DNA from: Bacteroidales bacterium
GTDB lineage: Bacteria > Bacteroidota > Bacteroidia > Bacteroidales > G3-4614
Direction of reading: 5' to 3'
Assembly (NCBI GenBank): GCA_017559955.1
Contig: JAFYPQ010000026.1
Span: forward strand, 1-64,000
DNA: 64,000 nucleotides
Shown here: in pieces, positions 26,766-34,049 of the stretch
Layout of the letters: each line of letters opens with the position of its first letter
Numbering within the stretch: the stretch's first letter is position 1
Notes under the pieces: generated by a model
The model's database searches: none
Told to the model about the DNA's origin: nothing
Seen by the model: only the letters and a program-made list of their open reading frames with translations
Translations under genes and position numbers: made by a program

Positions 26766-26773
26766 TATCTTCG
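26766..26773 (+). promoter_or_regulatory. -7 element variant TATCTTCG before the rRNA methyltransferase
   Basis: TATCTTCG followed by CATAAAC, 21 bases before the start; the same block occurs at 13844 and 28436. Confidence 0.5.
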
Positions 26774-26794
26774 CATAAACAAACGTAAAAAACA

Positions 26795-27550
26795 ATGTTG
26801 AGTAAAGCAAAAATAAAATTTATACGTTCTCTGTCGCAAAAAAAAGAGCGATATGAGCAACGTCTGTTTATAGCAGAAGGGAATAAACTTGTAAATGATA
26901 CGTTGCCATTCTTTAAATGTCGATTACTGATTGCAACCGATAAGTGGCTTTCTCAGCACGATACATCAACCTGTAATGAGGTAATTGAAGCAACGCCCGA
27001 TGAGATAATAAAAGCATCATTGATGCAATCGCCACAAGATGTAATTGCATTATATGAGATGCCTCAATACTCTATTACGCCTGAAACTCTAAAAGATAAA
27101 CTTGTTTTGGCATTGGATTGTGTACAAGATCCCGGTAATCTTGGTACCATTGTTCGTATAGCCGATTGGTATGGGATAGATACCATTCTATGCTCCGAAG
27201 GGTGTGCCGATATTTATAACCCCAAAACAATACAAGCTACAATGGGAGCCTTGGCAAGGGTAAAGATTGCGTATGTAAATCTTGCCGAAACACTAAAAAA
27301 CATAAACAAACCCATTTACGGAACATTCTTGGATGGCGAGAATATATACAAAACCTCTCTTTCGAACGACGCTGTTATAGTAATGGGTAACGAAGGAAAT
27401 GGTATCTCAAAAGAGATAGAGGCTATAGTAACCCATAAAATTTTGCTGCCTCCATACCCTGCAAATAGCGAAACTGTTGAATCTCTTAACGTAGCAGTTG
27501 CTACAGCTATAACTTGTGCAGAATTCAGAAGAGCTTTGGTTGTTGGTTAA
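26795..27550 (+). CDS. SpoU/TrmH-family RNA 2'-O-methyltransferase
   Basis: 251 residues. An N-terminal substrate-binding domain (~1-95, RFIAEG-type motif LFIAEGNKLVND) is followed by a SPOUT domain with the three SpoU motifs: DPGNLGTIVRIADWYG, VMGNEGNGISKEI and SETVESLNVAVATAI. The last two build the S-adenosylmethionine-binding trefoil knot. Members with this layout methylate 23S rRNA or tRNA ribose; the exact target nucleotide is not predictable here. Single gene, convergent with mazG. Confidence 0.9.
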   Translation: MLSKAKIKFIRSLSQKKERYEQRLFIAEGNKLVNDTLPFFKCRLLIATDKWLSQHDTSTCNEVIEATPDEIIKASLMQSPQDVIALYEMPQYSITPETLKDKLVLALDCVQDPGNLGTIVRIADWYGIDTILCSEGCADIYNPKTIQATMGALARVKIAYVNLAETLKNINKPIYGTFLDGENIYKTSLSNDAVIVMGNEGNGISKEIEAIVTHKILLPPYPANSETVESLNVAVATAITCAEFRRALVVG

Positions 27551-27575
27551 CGATTATACTCTCGTTAGCTAACAA

Positions 27576-28361
27576 CTAAAAACTCTCTTTCGCTTCATTC
27601 CAAAGCGAGTCCATCTCTTCAAGGGAGCTCTCTTTAAAGCTCTTGCCCATTTCGGTTAATCGTTTTTCGATGTAGTTAAATCGATGTGTGAATTTTTGGT
27701 TTGTACGTTCAAGAGCGTTTTCCGGGTTAATTTTGTATAGGCGTCCTGCATTTATAAGAGAAAATATAAGGTCTCCGAATTCAGCCTCAATTTTGTCGGC
27801 ATCGCCATATTTAACCTCTGTCTCAAATTCGCATAACTCCTCTTTTACCTTGTCCCATACATCCTCTCGGTTTTCCCAATCGAAACCAACATTACGGGCT
27901 TTATCCTGTATTCGGTACGCTTTAACCAAAGCGGGAAGGGCATTAGGAACACCTCCCAATACGGTTTTGTTTCCGCCTTTCTCTTTTAGTTTAATCTCCT
28001 CCCAGCTCTTTTCAACCTGACCTGCACTATTGGCTATCGCATCGCCAAAGACGTGTGGGTGGCGAAAAATAAGTTTGTCGCACAGAGCATTGCAAACATC
28101 TCCTATGTCAAACACCCCTTTTTCGTTACCTATTTTTGCATAAAAGACAATATGCAACAATAGGTCGCCAAGCTCTTTTTTTATGTTTACATCATCGTTA
28201 TTGGTTATGGCTTCGCAAAGTTCGTAAGTCTCCTCAATAGTGTTTGCTCTTAAACTCTCGTTTGTCTGCTTTTTGTCCCATGGGCACTTTTCACGGAGCT
28301 CATCCATAACATCGAGCAATCGTTCAAAAGCCTTTAATTGCTCTTCTCTTCTCGTTTTCAT
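27576..28361 (-). CDS. mazG: Nucleoside triphosphate pyrophosphohydrolase MazG
   Basis: Hydrolyses NTPs/dNTPs to monophosphates, acting in house-cleaning. I use the ATG at 28361 (MKTRREEQLKAF), since the 14 extra upstream residues are hydrophobic and atypical; this gives 261 residues. Two MazG domains are visible. The first has CPWDKKQT, EETYEL and KELGDLLLHIVFYAK, i.e. the ExxE...ExxD metal site. The second repeats the pattern (KEELCEFETEV, AEFGDLIFSL). Length and tandem domains match the E. coli-type enzyme. Confidence 0.93.
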   Translation of the reverse strand: MKTRREEQLKAFERLLDVMDELREKCPWDKKQTNESLRANTIEETYELCEAITNNDDVNIKKELGDLLLHIVFYAKIGNEKGVFDIGDVCNALCDKLIFRHPHVFGDAIANSAGQVEKSWEEIKLKEKGGNKTVLGGVPNALPALVKAYRIQDKARNVGFDWENREDVWDKVKEELCEFETEVKYGDADKIEAEFGDLIFSLINAGRLYKINPENALERTNQKFTHRFNYIEKRLTEMGKSFKESSLEEMDSLWNEAKESF

Positions 28362-28391
28362 AGAAATATTTATAAAAAAAACGCAATAATG

Positions 28392-28399
28392 CAAAAATA
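28392..28399 (-). promoter_or_regulatory. Possible -7 element for mazG
   Basis: TATTTTTG on the - strand, 31 bases before the chosen mazG start. Confidence 0.4.
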
Positions 28400-28435
28400 G
28401 CAATTAAATTTAAAACTCTTGTGCTAAAAATGTAG

Positions 28436-28443
28436 TATCTTCG
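28436..28443 (+). promoter_or_regulatory. -7 element variant TATCTTCG before the DHH phosphoesterase operon
   Basis: TATCTTCG followed by CATTAAC, 27 bases before the ATG at 28470; third copy of this block in the window. Confidence 0.5.
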
Positions 28444-28469
28444 CATTAACTATGAATTGAAACTTGCAA

Positions 28470-29480
28470 ATGTTTAAGAACATAATATCGAAACAAGAAC
28501 AACAACTATTATCTACTGCAATAGAGAATAGTAAGAATGTTGTTATAGTGGCACATGTCGCTCCTGACGGCGATGCTGTCGGCTCGTCGTTGGCATTGAG
28601 AGGGGTGTTAAAGAATATTGGTAAAAATGTAGAGGTTGTTATGCCTGACACATTGCCAAATTCAATAATGTTTTTGCAAGGAGCATCAGAAATTAAAATA
28701 TATAAAAACTCTCAGGAGGAGTGTAAATCTATTATATCAAATGCTGACACACTCTTCTGTCTCGATTTTAACGAACCTAAACGAACCGATTTGATGCAGG
28801 ATACAATAATGGAGGCAAAGGCATATAAGGTTATGATCGACCACCATATGTATCCTTTCGATTTCTGTAACCTTGTGATATCATACCCTCAAATATCGTC
28901 AACATCGCTTTTGGTATATAAGATTATAGTACAGTTGGGCTTCGACAGCTATGTTGGAAAAGCCGAAGCTGAGGCAATATATACGGGAATGATGACCGAT
29001 ACAGGAAACTTCTCTTATAACTCAAACGATTCGGATATATATATTGCTATATCTCAGTTGTTGAATAGAGGTATAAATAAAGATGAAATATATAAAATAG
29101 TATGTAATACCTCAACAATCGATAAGCTAAAACTTAATTCGTATGCGATTTCCGAAAAGATGGAAATTCTTGATGGTGGAGTTGCAATAATAACCTTGTC
29201 AAGAGCTGAGTTGAACAGATACTCATATCAAAAAGGAGATACAGAAGGTTTGGTAAATCAACCATTGGGAATAGATGGTGTAAACATATCTATCTTCTAT
29301 CGAGAGGAGAGTAACTATGTAAAAGTATCGTTACGCTCTGTCGGAGAGTATGCCGTAAACCAAATTGCTTCTGAATTGTATAATGGAGGAGGACATAAAA
29401 ATGCGTCGGGAGGAGAGTTCTTCGGTTCAATGGAGGATGCAATAAAACTTTTAAAAGCACATATACAAAAATATATATAA
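28470..29480 (+). CDS. DHH-family phosphoesterase (NrnA-like oligoribonuclease/pAp phosphatase)
   Basis: 336 residues from the ATG at 28470 (a TTG six bases upstream is less likely). The DHH domain carries HVAPDGDAVGSSLALRG, then a FCLDFNEPKR segment and the hallmark MIDHHMYP, and MTDTGNFSYN. The C-terminal DHHA1 domain has NGGGHKNASGGEF for substrate binding. NrnA enzymes degrade short RNAs and 3'-phosphoadenosine 5'-phosphate with Mn. It starts a three-gene operon with a DUF4827 lipoprotein and glmM. A cyclic dinucleotide phosphodiesterase activity is possible in this family. Confidence 0.88.
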   Translation: MFKNIISKQEQQLLSTAIENSKNVVIVAHVAPDGDAVGSSLALRGVLKNIGKNVEVVMPDTLPNSIMFLQGASEIKIYKNSQEECKSIISNADTLFCLDFNEPKRTDLMQDTIMEAKAYKVMIDHHMYPFDFCNLVISYPQISSTSLLVYKIIVQLGFDSYVGKAEAEAIYTGMMTDTGNFSYNSNDSDIYIAISQLLNRGINKDEIYKIVCNTSTIDKLKLNSYAISEKMEILDGGVAIITLSRAELNRYSYQKGDTEGLVNQPLGIDGVNISIFYREESNYVKVSLRSVGEYAVNQIASELYNGGGHKNASGGEFFGSMEDAIKLLKAHIQKYI

Positions 29481-29490
29481 AAGCAGAGTA

Positions 29491-30120
29491 ATGAAAAAAA
29501 ATATTTTCAGAGGAGTAATACTCATATTTATTTCGCTAATAACTATATCGTTGACATCTTGTAAAGATACGGTAACCTATGCCGAGTTGTTGGATCAGGA
29601 GCGAGAGTCTATCAGCAAATTTTTGAAATATGGTGGGGTATATACAGCCGAATTACCTAATGATGTATCACAAATAGCCGTATCTTCAACTCGTAACGCA
29701 ATATCGAATAAAGTGCCATTCTATGAGTTGCAAAACGATGTTTGTATGCAGGTTGTCGATAAGGGTAATGGTCGTAAAATTAAAGAGGGCGACAGAGTAT
29801 ATTTCCGCTTTTTGAGAGTGAATTTAAACACTTGGGCAGCAGAACCATATGAAATAAAAATGTTCGATATGCAAAATGGTGGTGTTGGAAACTATTACTA
29901 TCCCGATATTAACGACTACTATTTCGATTATGTTGAGGATTATAATGTTCCTATGTCGCAATATTACACATATGGTTTAGGTATAGAGTATCCTTTGGCT
30001 CACCTTTTTGATGGTGCAAAAGTATATTTGGTGGTACCGTCTAAAGTGGGATTTTCGGAGAGTGTCTCATCTGTTGTACCATATCTCTATTTTATAGAGT
30101 ATAATATCGCAAAAAATTAA
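29491..30120 (+). CDS. DUF4827-type lipoprotein
   Basis: 209 residues with a lipoprotein signal peptide (lipobox LTSC, Cys ~24). The mature part (TYAELLDQERESISKFLKYG, GNGRKIKEGDRVYFRF, YGLGIEYPLAHLFDGAKVYLVVPSKVGF) fits DUF4827. Its layout recalls FKBP-type prolyl isomerases without an obvious active site. It sits ten bases after the DHH gene and 22 before glmM, an arrangement I recall from other Bacteroidales. Function unknown; an envelope folding or stability role is conceivable. Confidence 0.75.
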   Translation: MKKNIFRGVILIFISLITISLTSCKDTVTYAELLDQERESISKFLKYGGVYTAELPNDVSQIAVSSTRNAISNKVPFYELQNDVCMQVVDKGNGRKIKEGDRVYFRFLRVNLNTWAAEPYEIKMFDMQNGGVGNYYYPDINDYYFDYVEDYNVPMSQYYTYGLGIEYPLAHLFDGAKVYLVVPSKVGFSESVSSVVPYLYFIEYNIAKN

Positions 30121-30142
30121 TTTTTTTTAAATATAAAGAGTT

Positions 30143-31528
30143 ATGTCATTAATTAAATCTATTTCAGGAATTAGAGGAACAATCGGGGGAGAACCCGGCG
30201 ATTGTCTAACTCCGTTGGATGTAATAAAATTTACATCGGCATATGCAACATTTATAAGAAAAACCACAACTGTAACAACAAATAAGATAGTTGTAGGTCG
30301 TGATGCCCGCATTTCGGGAGATATGGTATATTCTTGTGTGGCAGGTGCCTTAACAGGAATGGGATTTGATGTTATAAACATTGGTTTGGCTACAACTCCT
30401 ACAACAGAAATGGCTGTTGTTATGGAGGGGGCTTGTGGAGGAATAATTCTAACAGCAAGTCATAATCCTAAACAATGGAATGCTCTAAAACTGCTAAACG
30501 AAAAAGGAGAGTTCTTGAATGCCGCTGAGGGTAAAGAGGTTCTCGATATTGCGGCAGCTGAGAGTTTTATATATGCCGATGTAGATTCTCTTGGAAAAGA
30601 GATAACTAATGACACATATACAGCACGCCACATTGAGGCAGTGTTAAACTTGCCTCTTGTCGATGTTGATGCTATCAAAAAGGCAAATTTCAGCGTTGCA
30701 ATCGATTGTGTAAACTCTGTTGGAGGTGTTGCTATCCCAGAGCTATTGGAGGCTCTTGGCGTACAAAAAGTAGAGAAATTATTCTGCACTCCAAACGGAC
30801 AATTCCCACACAACCCCGAGCCTCTACCTCAACATTTAACAGAGATATCTTCTGTAATGAAAAAAGGAGGAATTGATGTTGGTTTTGTTGTCGATCCTGA
30901 TGTTGACCGTTTGGCTATTATTTGTGAAGACGGAGAGATGTTTGGTGAGGAATATACCCTTGTTGCTTGTGCCGATTATGTTTTACAAAACACATTAGGT
31001 AACACAGTTTCTAATATGAGTTCGTCTCGTGCTTTACGTGATGTAACACAAGCTATGGGAGCATCATATTCGCCTGCGGCAGTAGGAGAGGTTAATGTTG
31101 TAACCAAAATGAAAGAGACAAATGCTATAATCGGTGGTGAAGGAAACGGAGGAGTTATTTATCCCGAATTGCATTATGGACGTGATGCTCTTGTAGGAGT
31201 GGCTCTATTCCTTTCATATCTTGCAAAATGCGGTAAGAAAGTGAGCGAATTGCGTGCAGGTTATCCTCAATACGCAATTGCAAAAAAACGACTTGATTTA
31301 ACACCGACAATGGATATCGACAAAATTTTTGAGGCAGTAAAAGTTAAATATGCCGAATATGATGTTAACGATATTGATGGTATAAAAATCGATTTCCCCG
31401 ACCGTTGGGTACAACTTCGTAAGTCAAATACCGAACCTATAGTTCGTGTATATGCCGAAGCTAAAACTATGGATGAAGCAGAGAAAACCGCTGATGATAT
31501 TATTTCGGTAATAAAATCGTTCGATTAA
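30143..31528 (+). CDS. glmM: Phosphoglucosamine mutase
   Basis: Interconverts glucosamine-6-P and glucosamine-1-P for UDP-GlcNAc, peptidoglycan and LPS. 461 residues of the alpha-D-phosphohexomutase family. The phosphoserine loop TASHNPKQWN has Ser106; the metal loop is DPDVDRLA; GEGNGGVIYPELHYGRD is the sugar-binding loop; RKSNTEPIVRVYAEA is the phosphate-binding loop. Last gene of the operon, followed by a terminator. Phosphoglucomutase/phosphomannomutase activity cannot be excluded, but the sequence fits Bacteroidales GlmM. Confidence 0.88.
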   Translation: MSLIKSISGIRGTIGGEPGDCLTPLDVIKFTSAYATFIRKTTTVTTNKIVVGRDARISGDMVYSCVAGALTGMGFDVINIGLATTPTTEMAVVMEGACGGIILTASHNPKQWNALKLLNEKGEFLNAAEGKEVLDIAAAESFIYADVDSLGKEITNDTYTARHIEAVLNLPLVDVDAIKKANFSVAIDCVNSVGGVAIPELLEALGVQKVEKLFCTPNGQFPHNPEPLPQHLTEISSVMKKGGIDVGFVVDPDVDRLAIICEDGEMFGEEYTLVACADYVLQNTLGNTVSNMSSSRALRDVTQAMGASYSPAAVGEVNVVTKMKETNAIIGGEGNGGVIYPELHYGRDALVGVALFLSYLAKCGKKVSELRAGYPQYAIAKKRLDLTPTMDIDKIFEAVKVKYAEYDVNDIDGIKIDFPDRWVQLRKSNTEPIVRVYAEAKTMDEAEKTADDIISVIKSFD

Positions 31529-31551
31529 CATCTTCTATAAATCCAACAATT

Positions 31552-31586
31552 AATAGGCTGAACCATTTTGATTCAGCCTATTTTGT
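31552..31586 (+). terminator. Terminator after glmM
   Basis: AATAGGCTGAA (31552-31562) pairs with TTCAGCCTATT (31572-31582), followed by TTGTTTTA. Confidence 0.85.
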
Positions 31587-31675
31587 TTTATTGCAAAAAT
31601 TTTGAAGAGTGAGGAGGTTGAGATATAGTATTAAAGTTTGCTATAATCTCAGAGAATGAGATTGTGTATTAAAGG

Positions 31676-31981
31676 TTAAATTTCAAGAAATTGAGCCCCC
31701 TCAATATATGTGGCTCTATATTTATTATATGGCTCGGAGTTATAAAAATCAGAGAGAGTCTTGCAATTTTTAAAGCACGCTCTAATCTCTTCCCCTATCA
31801 TTGTGTTGATGGATATATCTTTGTTGATTAGAAAGATATATCCATCACAAAGAATAATTCCTTCACACTCTTTTTGAAAAGGCGAAATTTTTTCAACTCT
31901 TCCTTCGGCGTTGGTATATATTATATGATTTTTATGGAGTTTGCCATTATAACAAATATCTCCCAAGTAACCCTTCGTCAT
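31676..31981 (-). CDS. Small hypothetical protein downstream of the DUF4296 lipoprotein
   Basis: 101 residues, no signal peptide or membrane segment. It begins two bases after the DUF4296 gene ends, so it belongs to the lspA transcript. The N-terminal half (ICYNGKLHKNHIIYTNAEGR, VEKISPF) has the strand pattern of the small beta domain that opens amidohydrolase-type metalloenzymes, but no metal-binding HxH or catalytic barrel follows. It could be an unrelated short protein or a remnant. I do not assign a function. Confidence 0.55.
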   Translation of the reverse strand: MTKGYLGDICYNGKLHKNHIIYTNAEGRVEKISPFQKECEGIILCDGYIFLINKDISINTMIGEEIRACFKNCKTLSDFYNSEPYNKYRATYIEGAQFLEI

Positions 31982-31983
31982 AC

Positions 31984-32736
31984 CTATTTAGTATGTATTC
32001 TTTCAAGAGAAATACTGTCAATGTGAGTAACTTTCCATTCGGGTTCGGCAGGGACGTAGAAGCTTCCCATAACTCTTCTTATCGAACCGTTACTCTTTAT
32101 TTCAAGCGAGTCCCAACCGTTTTGAGGTATGCTCTTTTTAACAAATTTAGTTATGTTCTTATTTTGTTTTAAAGCCAATATAACTTGCGTTGCATAAGGG
32201 CTTTTGTCTTTTGATATTATTTTAAATTTCAATTTAAAAATATCGTCTTCTTTAAAATTGTCGTCGTATGGTATGGTAAAGGTGAGCAGGTTGTTGTTTA
32301 GTTTGCCTTCAAATATGTAGTGAGGATTTATGTTCCAGATATTAACCGTGTCTCCCGAACGGCTCATACCTATATACATATCCTTTTGTCCGTTCATTAG
32401 AGCCAATAGAGCATTGTCTTCTTCTTGTAATCGTAATATAACATTATCGTAAATATCGATGTACTCTTCAAGATTTTCGCCATACCATACAACAGATGTG
32501 TCGAATTCTGTTTTACTTACATTGTGTTTTTTGTATATGATATTCTTTATCGAATCTTGTGCTTTTTTATCAACCGATAAATATTTACTACTCTCCATAT
32601 ATGCTTCTGCTTTATGAATATCAATAAGCAGATTTTCCATTGTGTCTGGGTCTATAATATCGCCAGGAACTTTGCTACAAGCAAATATCGAGGTTAATAC
32701 TATTATAATAGAACAAATAATTAAGCCTTTACGCAT
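31984..32736 (-). CDS. DUF4296-type lipoprotein
   Basis: 250 residues; lipoprotein signal with lipobox FACS (Cys ~20). The DUF4296 segment is residues ~22-115 (KVPGDIIDPDTMENLLIDIH, KAEAYMESSKYLSVDKKAQD, YKKHNVSKTEFDTSVVWYG). The C-terminal half is beta-rich and less conserved. Its start codon shares a base with the lspA stop. Position directly after the lipoprotein signal peptidase fits an envelope role; molecular function unknown. Confidence 0.8.
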   Translation of the reverse strand: MRKGLIICSIIIVLTSIFACSKVPGDIIDPDTMENLLIDIHKAEAYMESSKYLSVDKKAQDSIKNIIYKKHNVSKTEFDTSVVWYGENLEEYIDIYDNVILRLQEEDNALLALMNGQKDMYIGMSRSGDTVNIWNINPHYIFEGKLNNNLLTFTIPYDDNFKEDDIFKLKFKIISKDKSPYATQVILALKQNKNITKFVKKSIPQNGWDSLEIKSNGSIRRVMGSFYVPAEPEWKVTHIDSISLERIHTK

Positions 32737-33374
32737 TATTCCTCTTTTTTTGTTACTCCGAATGATAAAGATTTTCTGTAGAAAATCAATATTAAAATGA
32801 TGCCTATGGTAATAGCTGAGTCGGCAATATTAAATACAGGTTCAAAAAACTCGAAAGTTTCACCTCCGACAAACGGAACCCAACTTGGCCACTCAAAGCT
32901 AAAGAGAGGGAAGTATAACATATCAACTACCCGACCATACATAAAATCGGCATATCCGCCTTCGGCGGGGAATAGTGTGGCTATTTGGGGAAATGAAGGA
33001 GCATTGAATATTAAACCATAAAAAAGACAATCTATAATATTGCCCAAAGCTCCGGCGAATATAAGAGATACCGATGCGATATAACCTCTCTTTAAATTGT
33101 CGTTGTCTTTTATGAGTTTAAATATGTAGTAACCGATAAGGATAATGGCTACAACCCTGAATAGGGTTAAGAATAATTTGCTTCCTAATTCCATTCCGAA
33201 AGCCATTCCGTTATTTTCGACGAAAAGAATTTTAAACCAAGAGAATATCTCAATCTCTTCGCCCAAATACATATTGGTCTTTACTAAGAATTTTGATACT
33301 TGGTCAATTATCAGTACGCCTGCAATAATGGACAGGCTCAGCCAAGTATATTTCCGTTGTGCTTTATCAATCAT
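32736..33374 (-). CDS. lspA: Lipoprotein signal peptidase II
   Basis: Cleaves prolipoprotein signal peptides at the inner membrane. 212 residues, four membrane segments (~12-30, ~70-88, ~100-118, ~180-200). The two catalytic aspartates are in GALGNIIDCL and FNIADSAITIG. An insertion between them (~125-165, rich in aromatic and proline residues) makes it longer than the ~165-residue E. coli enzyme, which is usual for Bacteroidota. Its start lies about 11 bases after a strong - strand terminator hairpin, so expression may depend on read-through. Confidence 0.93.
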   Translation of the reverse strand: MIDKAQRKYTWLSLSIIAGVLIIDQVSKFLVKTNMYLGEEIEIFSWFKILFVENNGMAFGMELGSKLFLTLFRVVAIILIGYYIFKLIKDNDNLKRGYIASVSLIFAGALGNIIDCLFYGLIFNAPSFPQIATLFPAEGGYADFMYGRVVDMLYFPLFSFEWPSWVPFVGGETFEFFEPVFNIADSAITIGIILILIFYRKSLSFGVTKKEE

Positions 33375-33385
33375 AGTATATTCTT

Positions 33386-33449
33386 AAAAAAGAGAAGAGT
33401 ATAACAATCAAGTCAATCATTTTTAGAAAGCCTTGTTATACACTTCTCT
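33386..33449 (-). terminator. Terminator or attenuator between the DksA-like gene and lspA
   Basis: A 17-base stem with one mismatch (33391-33407 against 33433-33449), with a T run on the - strand side at 33386-33391. It is a textbook Rho-independent structure for the DksA-like gene, yet ends next to the lspA start. Confidence 0.82.
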
Positions 33450-33520
33450 TATTGGATTTTTATATTACAAAAGTTTCTCTCCCAATATTGGATAATTGAG
33501 AGAGAACGCATTTGATATTG

Positions 33521-33898
33521 TTATCTTCTGTTGTTTTTTGCATCTACCGATAAGGTTGCATGAGGAACAGCACGTAATCTCTCTTTTGGTATAAGTTTAC
33601 CTGTTTCACGACAAACTCCGTATGTTTTGTTCTCTATTCTTATCAATGCAGCCTCAAGGTGTTGAATAAACTTCATTTGACGTTGAGCCAATTGTCCAGC
33701 CTCCTCTTTGTTAAGAGTAGAAGCACCTTCTTCTAAAACCTTAAATGTAGGAGAAGTATCAGATGTATCATTGCCATCTGAATTTACAATAGCCTCTTTA
33801 AGACTGTTGTAATATTTATAAGCATCTTCAAGTTTCTCTTTTATCAGTGCTTTAAACTCTTCAAGTTCTTCATCTGAATATCTTGTTCTTTCACTCAT
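33521..33898 (-). CDS. TraR/DksA-family regulator
   Basis: 125 residues: a long coiled-coil N-terminus (~8-90) as in DksA, which enters the RNA polymerase secondary channel, then a zinc-finger-like C-terminus YGVCRETGKLIPKERLRAVP. Only one cysteine of the classical four is present; the CxxC partner is threonine and the distal pair is missing (HATLSVDAKN). The one-cysteine form recurs in Bacteroidota as I recall it. The coiled-coil tip sequence (SDGNDTSDTSPT) decides ppGpp-type function but cannot be judged here. It has its own full promoter at 33980-34011. Confidence 0.85.
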   Translation of the reverse strand: MSERTRYSDEELEEFKALIKEKLEDAYKYYNSLKEAIVNSDGNDTSDTSPTFKVLEEGASTLNKEEAGQLAQRQMKFIQHLEAALIRIENKTYGVCRETGKLIPKERLRAVPHATLSVDAKNNRR

Positions 33899-33979
33899 AG
33901 TTTTAGTTTTTAAAGATTAATACTTACTCAATAACGCAATAACTTAAATAAGGTTTATTCATTACCTGTGTTGTTGCAA

Positions 33980-34011
33980 CAAATATATAAAATCAAACTT
34001 ATATATGCAAA
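33980..34011 (-). promoter_or_regulatory. Promoter of the DksA-like gene
   Basis: On the - strand TTTG (34008-34011), 20 bases, then TATATTTG (33980-33987): a full Bacteroidota-type promoter, 81 bases before the start. Confidence 0.7.
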
Positions 34012-34049
34012 TTCAAAGAGGCTATATTATTTAAACAGACCTATATAAA

